The position numbers were made by a program, and so were the translations under genes. 64,000 nt of DNA from assembly GCF_000226095.1 (NCBI RefSeq), contig NC_016474.1, positions 3,906,001 to 3,970,000 of the forward strand. Reading direction: 5' to 3'. Each line of letters starts with the position of its first letter. Within the stretch, counting starts at the first letter, position 1. This DNA comes from Thermothelomyces thermophilus ATCC 42464 (lineage: Eukaryota; Ascomycota; Sordariomycetes; Sordariales; Chaetomiaceae). Under the pieces are notes generated by a model. It was not told where the DNA came from and searched no databases. It worked only from the letters and a program-made list of their open reading frames with translations. Below, piece after piece: positions 56,225-64,000 of the stretch.

Positions 56225-56465
56225 ACTTACTCTCCCCCTTAGCAGGCCTATCTATAGGCCTATAGGCTCTATTAGAATAGCTTTATTCCGGATACCTATT
56301 CGGTAGTAGTAGGTTATTATTATTTTAGCGCTTTATTATTATAGCTTTGTTCGTAATTACGTGTAGAACAGGTAGGTATTAGGCGCCTTTGTTTTCGTAC
56401 GTATATCGCTATTATTATAGTTACTATTCGAGTGTTTTTATCTGAAGATTCGCTTTATTATAAAT

Positions 56466-57560
56466 ATGTCTAATGGTTACTATAGCGTTAGGAGGGTCTC
56501 CGCTACAGTGACAGAAATACTATTTAACTTTCTTAGAGGGCCGCTTTTTGCTCCCGAATTCCTTTTAATCTTTAACCTTATCTTCCTCATATCGTTCGCT
56601 CTTTAGCTGCCTATAATTTAATTTTCAAATTTTAAATTTTCATTTTTATATATATAGTAATACTATAGAGATTTAATAGCTTAGTACGGCCGACTTATTA
56701 CTAAATATATAGTACTTGTATAGCGCTATTAAAGATATTAAGGCGAACGACGAGGTTTCCATTGACATTTAGTACATGTTTCCTACTACTAGCTTATTTA
56801 AGTGTTTTCGGTGCCGTTAGGGCCACTAGACGAGCTACCTCCTAGTAAGTATACGTTTTAGGAGCAATTCCCTAAATATTAATGATTGTTTAGGCTGCTA
56901 GTGCTATAACCGGCAATATAGTCGACCTTATAATTATTATTTAGTCTGCCTATAAGGTCGTTTTGGCCTTAAAGCTAGATATAGCTAACTTTAAAGACTT
57001 ATTTACGCTTAGCAAGTGCTGTCGCTATTATATTACTATGCTTATAAACGATATAGCCGTTACTTTCGAGGCGGTCGAGAAATACTACTAGTCTAATATA
57101 GGCCTTATTAATAATGGTGGTAAGAAGATCACTTTAGTAGGAACTTGTTTGTTTTTGCTTACAATTTAGTATAGATACTAATATATCTATAGGAGTAATA
57201 GCTAATATATAGCAAGTTCGTAACCGATTATAAGTATACGATTATAGTTACTAACCTATAGCCTAAGTTTGGCGCTGGTATAGTATATTTAGTCGTGTTT
57301 TAGTTTACCCGATCATTTACTAACGCGATATAGGTGTTATATAATCCTATAATCTAGTAGCATTTGCTACTACCTTACCTAGAGCCCATTAATAAGGGTT
57401 ATATCGCTTAATAAATAGCTAAGTATAAGTTTATTACTAAACTAGGTACGCTTATAATAGGAGCCCTAGGTAATAAGGGTAAGGTAGCCCGATTCTTAGG
57501 TAAATATATAATAGACTTAGAGTTTATCTCTTATAATAGCTTTCAACAAGGTTTTTAGAG
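56466..57560 (+). pseudogene. Reading frame on the opposite strand inside G3, between pol and 3' LTR
   Basis: Plus-strand coding-like sequence starts at the ATG at 56,466. It includes a stretch around 56,790-56,900 with paired Cys residues (C-F-R-C, later C-Y-N-R) resembling small zinc-binding motifs. The limits and frame are uncertain and it is broken several times, a fossil. Its location matches the frames seen in G1 and G2. Confidence 0.4.
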
Positions 57561-60500
57561 CAGTAAAATTTTGTCTTACTTTTATTTTTATTTTTTTTTA
57601 ATTATATAGAGTAGATACCCTTTTAGCCCTAAATTAGTATTATAGATTCGCTCTACTAGTTCATAGTACTATAATACGAATGCTTTTTGCTGATTTTGGT
57701 ATCTCTAGTAAGGCCTTCTTTGCTATAGTTTTAGTATAATATCGATTTAAAATATAGTTTTCTACAATATAGCTTAAGGCCCCTCCTAGGGCGCCCTTCT
57801 CTAGGCCTTTTCTACGATATTTTGATCGCGGTCTTAGGGCATGTTACTATAGTAACGTGCCGCCCTACTTAGCGTACTTTTCCTTAGGACATATATCTAG
57901 GCGTTTTCCGTAGGCGCCCTCTTCCTAGCCTCTTCTTATGCCTTTCGGCACTATGTCGTAGGTACTTTATAGTCGTAACGCGCTTCCTAAACTTATGTAC
58001 TTTACCCTATATATTAGCGATGTCTTCCTTGTCTACCTACTAGTTGAATTTAGAGGGCCATCCCCTCTACTTTACTAGGAACTAATAGGTCCTACCGTTA
58101 GCCTGCTCTGCCAAAACTTCCTTAACCTCCTATTCTTTATTATTCTCGAGTTCCGGCATTGGTATTTATCTTGCCTTACTTTAACTACGTAAGTACTAAG
58201 GTTTAAGTAGGGAAATAGGGAAGATATTATATAGCTAGGTATATTATATAGGTAATGCTAGCCGATATACTAGTAAACTAACTAGGTTAAGTACCTAAAA
58301 TAGGCTAATAAATTTAGGTATTAATTTTTTAGGTATCTTTAGCTTAAGATTCTAGGTCAAGAGTAGGACGAAGTTACCCTTCCTAAATACCCTTCTCTAA
58401 TACTTTTAGTTATAATAAATTTTATAATCTTAGATGACTTTCTTCTAGTGTGCTTTTAGTTATTTTTATAGTATTTGTAATTTTCCGATTTGTTCTACTA
58501 TATTAGAGTAGTACCTCCCTTTCGGCGAATCGTCCCTAATTTATGATAAAATGGTAGGGTTATAGCCTATTAATGCTTAAAAAGGGGGTAGCTTAGTGGT
58601 CGTATTAATAGCATTATTATATATAAACTCTGCTTCTAGGAGGATTTGTGTCTAAATTATAGGGTTTGCTATAGTAAAATAGTAGAGGTATTATATAAGT
58701 GTTTAGTTACTCTGCTTGGTTTAGCTATTGATTTAGGGGTAAAATGCTATAGAAAGCCTTCTATTAACGTAGTTTAGGTAGTAGAGATCTGCCTAAAATT
58801 ACGAAGTAAATATAGAGCTACGATCACTTATATAGCCTTTTAGTACGCTATATTTAAGTTTAATTTCCTTATAAATTAGCTTAGCGAGCCGCTAACTTAT
58901 AATGTCTAAGCTAATAGCAAAGAATTGGTTTATCTTGGTATAGCAGTCTATAATTATAAGTATTGTATTCTTTTCTTCCATTTAGAAATTTATTATAGAA
59001 AAACCTATAATTATATCTATACTAATCTCTTACTAGGGTTAGTTAGGGATCGGTAAGGATTCTAAGCTACCATAACCTTAATGCTATCTTAGCTTATTCG
59101 TTTAGCAAACGTAGCAGGTTTAGTACTATTGCCTAATATCTCTTACTAGGCCTTATTAGTTAAATTTTCTCTAAATAAGTTTACTAGTTCTTTCGGGGCC
59201 AAAGTGCCTAGCTCTAGCATTATTATAATATAACTAGAGGATTTCTTACCTCATAGTTTCTTCTATAGGAATGTAAAGCGCTCTCTTATAGAGTAGCTTG
59301 CCGCTATATCCTAAGGACTATAGTTCGGCTTTACTAGTACTTTGCTAGCTTTTTATTATACCCTTTTCTAGGCCTTCCCTTACTCCTTAAGTTAAGGGGT
59401 CTGACTTTTAGAGCTCTAAAATATACTCTCTAAGTATTTATAACGGCTAGATAGTAGAAGCTAATTCTAGTCTTACCGCCTCTTTAGCCTATCTTTATAA
59501 TATAATCGGCTTCCTTTCGAGGTATACTCGTTTTATATTGTATAATCCCTTTAGATTGACTTTTAACGACTAGACTTTAATTTAGCATTAAAAAGATTAT
59601 AAAACTCTCTATACTTCTTATACCTTTTTATAGTTTACTATCTTCCTTTAGATTATAGGTAACTATTCTTAGTTCCTAAGAGGATTATCTTCTTCATAAT
59701 CTAATCTTTTTAAAGGGCTATCTATAGGGTTTCGCTTCCCTAACTAGTACTTAATAGTAAAATCAAAGCCTAAGAGATATATATACTATCTAACTTAGTA
59801 ACCGTTAAGTTAGGTTTATCTTATAAATCCTTATAAATTATTATAATCTAAATAGACCACAATTTTATAGGGATTTCCCATTAAATAGTATTATTAATGC
59901 TTAAAGCTTTCTATAATAACTATTATTTCCTTGTCGGGAGTGCTATAATAGTAGGCTAGTCCTAAGAACTTAGCTAACTAGAATATAATAGAATACTTTC
60001 GAGAGTCTTCTACTTACTATAATAAGATAGCCCCTATTATAAACGTAGAAGTGTCTGTTTCGATGGTTATCGGCTTTTCGAGATCAAAATACCAGAGAAC
60101 CGGCGCTAATTTAAAGTGGTTCTTAATTTCTTAAAATGCTCTTTGTTCCTTAAGGTTAAACTAGATTCTTCCTGGTTTCCTCCCCTTTTCTAGCCCCTTT
60201 AGTAAACTTGTTAGGGGATAGGCAATCTACGAAAAATTGCGAATGAATTTCCGATAGAAATTGATAAATCCAAAAAATACCTAAATGTCACGATAGGTCC
60301 AAGGTTCTAGCTATCTCTCTACTATTTCGATTCGTGCTAGGTCTATCGTAATTCTTTGCAAATTTACTATAAATCTAAAGAAGTTAACTTAGTCCTTGTA
60401 AAATGAACATTTATTAGGTTTATAATATAGCTATACGTTCTATAGTCGTTTGAGGAGTTTTTAAATATATTTTATATACGTTTTATAGTTAGGTAAAAAA

Positions 60501-62894
60501 ATTAAGATATTATCCAAATAAACTATATAAAATTTGTCAAGTAGTCTACCTAATACTTAATAAATATAATTCTAAAAAGTAACTAATATATTCATTAGAC
60601 TAAATAGTATAATTAAGTATTTAAATAATCTATAGCAAGTTTAAAAGGCGGTTTTCTATTTATCTCCTTCTTATATTCAAATCCGGTAGTAAACGTCTTT
60701 AATATCAAGCTTAGTGAAAAATTAAGCGCTAGAGGTATAGTCAAGGATCTCTAAAATAAAGGGTAATAGGTAGTAGTTCTTCTAGGTAATCTTATTAAGC
60801 CCTTAGTAATTAATATAAAGATAAAGGCTCCTGTCCTTTTAGGTACGAATAAGACTAGACTAGCCACTAAACTCTCGGAAGGTCGAATCCTCCCCTTAGT
60901 AAGGTTTTTATTTAAGTATTCCTATAATACGCTAAGTTTATACTAGGATAAGAGGTAAATTGGTCTAACTAGAGGAGTTGTCCCTAGTTATAGATCAATC
61001 TCATAATTAGTTACTTTAAATAAGGGAAGGATGCTCGAATTTAATATATCTATTATGTTAGTAAAGTCTCGTAGTTCGGGAGGAATTTCCTCTAGGTTTC
61101 TTAAGGGTTTTGGTTCTTCCTTATTAAGGAATAGATCTATAGGGATATCCAAAATAGTAGTTAATATAAAGACCCTGGCTCCCCTTTGGCAGTCCTTTTC
61201 CATTCTTTTAGGGTATTAGAGTCGGGTTATCTTGGTTTCTAGTAGGAACTACTAGCGATTCTCTGTCGGGAATAATAAGATGGTAAGATTGCTAAGTGCG
61301 GGCATTCCTAATAGGACTAGCAAGGTTTTGGTATTACGGCTAACGGTAATATAGGGGTAATTATATTAACGTGTAATTCTATATTTGTTAGTTAGTATGA
61401 TCGGTACTTAATATACCTTATAGGACGTTATAACCATTTCGTTAAACTATTAAATCGTAAGTAGAATATAAGTAAGTCATTTTAATTAGTATTTCTAAAT
61501 AAGGTCAAAGTTTATAATATTTACTTCTATATAAGAATCTAGGTCTGCTATCGTTAAAACGCCTTTATATACATTTATTATAATAGCTATATATATACGC
61601 TCCCTTTTCAGGTTATCCCCTATAGCTATTCCTATAGTATTAAGGTCTACTATAAACGACTCCCGTTTCCCTAGCAAAAACGGCCTAAACCCTAGTAACT
61701 AGGGTATTAGCCCTATCGGTAAGAGGCGACCTATATTATTTCTGGGCAATCTCTTGTAAAATGTCCCTCCTTTCTATATCGGAAGTATAAGCCACTGCCT
61801 TATATCTTAGAAATAAAGGTTAATATAAAGTTTAGGGTGCCTTATAGGGCTAATTATAGCTTCGTCATAGGTTTAGTTTAATAGTAGGATAATAACGTAC
61901 GGAAATGTAATATATTAGGTATATAATATAGTTAATCTTGAATCGGTAGTAAAAAGGGGGTAGTCTAACTACGATTTAGTCGCCAGAAGCTATACTAGAT
62001 TTGTAATACTAACTATATCATTCCTTCTCGTATCTCTAGGTGGTAGGTATAGTAACGGTCGATATATTAAATAAGGAAAGGTAATAACTTAGTATAGAAG
62101 CTTAAAGCTCGGCTTTTCTTATCCTAGTAGGGAAACTAGGCTTTAAGGGATTCGAAGTAATAGTAAAGATCCTATAGAGATTAACCATTTTATTAACAGG
62201 CTAAATTTAAAGCCTTAGCTACTTAAGATACCTAATCTATAAGGTCAATTATATAGGCATTTATCTATTCTTTGAATAGGGTCTAGTTATTCTCTAGCTA
62301 ATTACGCTCCTTAGATAATATATTCTAATAATAGCTATACTAACAGTTCTAAGGTTACTTATCTATATAATCAAGCGTAAATAGGATATAATTCCATAAT
62401 ATTTTAAACCATTTAAGGTCTCCCTAAAAAGCACGTTATGAATCTTAGAGCTACTCTTACTACTACTAGTAGGTCATTATATTAATAAATCGAATTAGAT
62501 TAATAACCTTAATAGCCTTAGAATAATATCCTAAATCATTAGAATCAGAGGATTTGGTAGGTGATTAGGGACGTTTCAAGGCCTTTTTATAGTCTAGTAG
62601 TCCTAGCTTCTCTAATAGGAATTTTTCCTAGTCTTATAGCTATTATAACCTTTCCAACTCCTTAACCCGGCCTTCTAGGTTCTAGATAAGTTCTTTACGA
62701 TTAGGGCCTTATGTCAAAGGCTTTAAATCGAAAAGTATTAGAACGTAAAGAGGGGGTTCGGAATGGTTTTACGGCCGATGCTAGGCTAAAAGGGTCTCGC
62801 TTAGGCTTAAAGGTTCTTCCTCCCGTCTTACAGGCGTTAAACGGCTAAATGATAGTACTATCTTAATTGACAAAGGGTAAGAAGGATTAGAAAC

Positions 62895-63255
62895 TGTTAG
62901 GGCGGCCTGCTGTTAGGCTAGTTATCAAGAGAGGTAGTACTATTACGAAGGCCTTTCTAAGCAGGTTTGTACTAATCGTAGGGGCAGGGGGAGTCAATTG
63001 TTCTAGGGCCGGCGGGCTGCCTATTCGTATCCCTCTCGAATCGTAATTATATAGACTGATCCTTAGGGAGGAAAACCTCCCTTTCGAATCTATAGGCTAA
63101 TAGGTATATCTTATACTATAGATCGGTCATCCCCTTTTCCCGGCCGTGCCCCGATCGTGCCTGTTATAGCAGGGTCATACCTATTGGTGCCCGGGCGTAG
63201 GCCCTCTAGCTGCTATGGCCCGGCTATAGGTGCGGGTTGGCTTGCGTTTGTAATA
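62895..63255 (-). repeat. LTR of G3, right copy (5' LTR of the minus-strand element)
   Basis: This is 361 bp, starting TGTTAGGGC and ending TTTGTAATA, followed by TATAA. The same AGGGAGG/CCTCCCT hairpin is at 63,065-63,082. Differences from the left copy are overwhelmingly transitions. Confidence 0.9.
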
Positions 63256-63260
63256 TATAA

Positions 63261-63902
63261 ATCCTCTATCTAGGATGATATAGAAATTAATAAGGATACT
63301 AAGCCTATACTTCCCTTAATAACTAACCGGCTAGTAGATTTGACGACTACCTAGGATAACTAGTTCTTTATGCCTCCTAAGTTTATATAGGTGGTAAGAG
63401 TAGCTTACCTAAAAGATCCCTTAATGCCTTTAGATTATCTAGAGGTAGCCTTAATATAATATTAGTATAAACTATTCCTTTTATATTATAGATTCTTCTT
63501 TATTAAGTATCCTAAGATATAGGTAGTCCTATATATTCGCTAGGAGCTAAACCCTAATCCTGATGCCTTAGAGCGGATATTTAGAATCCTAAGACTTGCT
63601 CCTACCTATATAGAATTCTTCCGTACCTATAAGGGAGCTCTAGTGAAGTGGTCGTACCCGGTTTTCACAGAAATCAATAACGGTAGTCCGTTTAGTCGGT
63701 AGATTTACATTATAGTTACCTACTAGGCCCGAGTTCTTGATTTATTTATCTAGGTGTTTAAGAATATATAAGAACAACTTCCTCCCTCTAGTTAAAGGAA
63801 GAGCTAATCAGGGATATAGGAATCCGGTACCGTGCTAGGCTTACAAATAGTCCTACCAAAGGTCGATAACTAAGGTCACCCCTCTAAGGAACAAGAAGCC
63901 TA
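63261..63902 (+). pseudogene. Degraded unknown coding sequence right of G3
   Basis: One plus-strand frame of about 180 codons is interrupted almost only by TAG, the expected result of RIP on CAG codons. Legible segments include V-A-Y-L-K-D-P-L-M-P-L-D-Y-L-E and R-L-A-P-T-Y-I-E-F-F-R-T-Y-K-G. I do not recognise it. It may belong with the sequence left of G3 at 55,753-55,863 and may be an older retroelement, so it is treated as a fossil. Confidence 0.4.
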
Positions 63903-64000
63903 TGTGACAAACCTAGCTCAGACTTCTTCTAAAAAAATTCAGACGAAGGTAAATTAAGCAGGACAAATAGGCAGGTCGTCCAAGGGATTCGGTAAAGCCA
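63903..64000 (-). repeat. LTR of G1 family, first 98 bp, cut by window end (copy D)
   Basis: It starts TGTGACAAACC and matches the outer end of the LTRs at 11,315 and 18,387, in the same orientation. The rest lies beyond the window. It shows that the G1 family flanks the gene island on both sides. Confidence 0.85.

Larger units (their letters stand above)
55864..63255 (-). mobile_element. Ty3/Gypsy chromodomain LTR retrotransposon (family G3)
   Basis: The element is 7,392 bp, bounded by two 361-bp LTRs and the 5-bp duplication TATAA (55,859-55,863 and 63,256-63,260). On the minus strand a chromodomain-like block lies at about 58,020-58,160, integrase about 58,300-59,300, reverse transcriptase (Y-L-D-x block) about 60,450-60,620, and gag toward 62,600. 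The chromodomain suggests a chromovirus, a Gypsy clade that targets chromatin marks. A further opposite-strand frame lies between pol and the left LTR. Structurally it looks whole, but the genes are broken by dozens of RIP-type changes. Confidence 0.9.

Noticed and set aside
1-64000. CRISPR array, prophage or bacterial operon
   Set aside because: Spliceosomal introns, intron-containing tRNAs and RIP show a filamentous fungus; no spaced direct-repeat array was seen.

Overview
The window looks like a chromosome segment from a filamentous ascomycete, probably order Sordariales, family Chaetomiaceae, near Thermothelomyces/Myceliophthora. Three things suggest this: short GT-AG introns, strong C-to-T decay of CpA dinucleotides in every repeat (the signature of repeat-induced point mutation, RIP), and secreted plant-biomass enzymes. 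The GH3 beta-glucosidase matches my memory of the Myceliophthora enzyme, but this was not checked against a database.

The layout is a gene island between two repeat blocks. Positions 1-19,336 are AT-rich RIPed repeats: the end of a Ty3/Gypsy element (1-1,197), a degraded Ty1/Copia body (about 1,198-4,771), and a Gypsy element (4,777-19,331) with a second Gypsy element nested in it (11,315-18,804). Both Gypsy elements have equal-length LTR pairs and 5-bp target duplications (ATACC and GGTCA). Positions 51,838-64,000 hold a Fot1/Pogo-type DNA transposon, degraded DNA of unknown origin, a chromodomain Gypsy element (55,864-63,255, duplication TATAA), and the first 98 bp of another LTR of the nested family. 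All retroelements are fossils.

The central 32 kb (about 19.4-51.8 kb) has normal base use. In order it holds: a small conserved-looking protein; a nuclear-type hypothetical protein; a decayed Baeyer-Villiger monooxygenase pseudogene; a large protein with a riboflavin-kinase-like domain lacking its expected catalytic Glu; an AA9 lytic polysaccharide monooxygenase with a CBM1; an intron-containing tRNA-Pro(CGG); a hypothetical protein; ATG27; ERG24; SmD2 split into eight exons; an uncharacterised 550-residue protein; a GH3 beta-glucosidase; an intron-containing tRNA-Ser(GCT); and an MFS transporter of the allantoate permease family. The AA9 enzyme and the beta-glucosidase act at opposite ends of cellulose breakdown. 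The other genes are unrelated housekeeping functions, so I see no biosynthetic cluster.

The most unusual signals are: degraded open reading frames on the opposite strand, between pol and the 3' LTR, in all three large Gypsy elements; an abrupt start of RIP partway through the Fot1-like transposase; the likely pseudo-kinase; and the RIP-like stops in the monooxygenase relic. Exon coordinates were worked out by hand from splice signals and reading frame.
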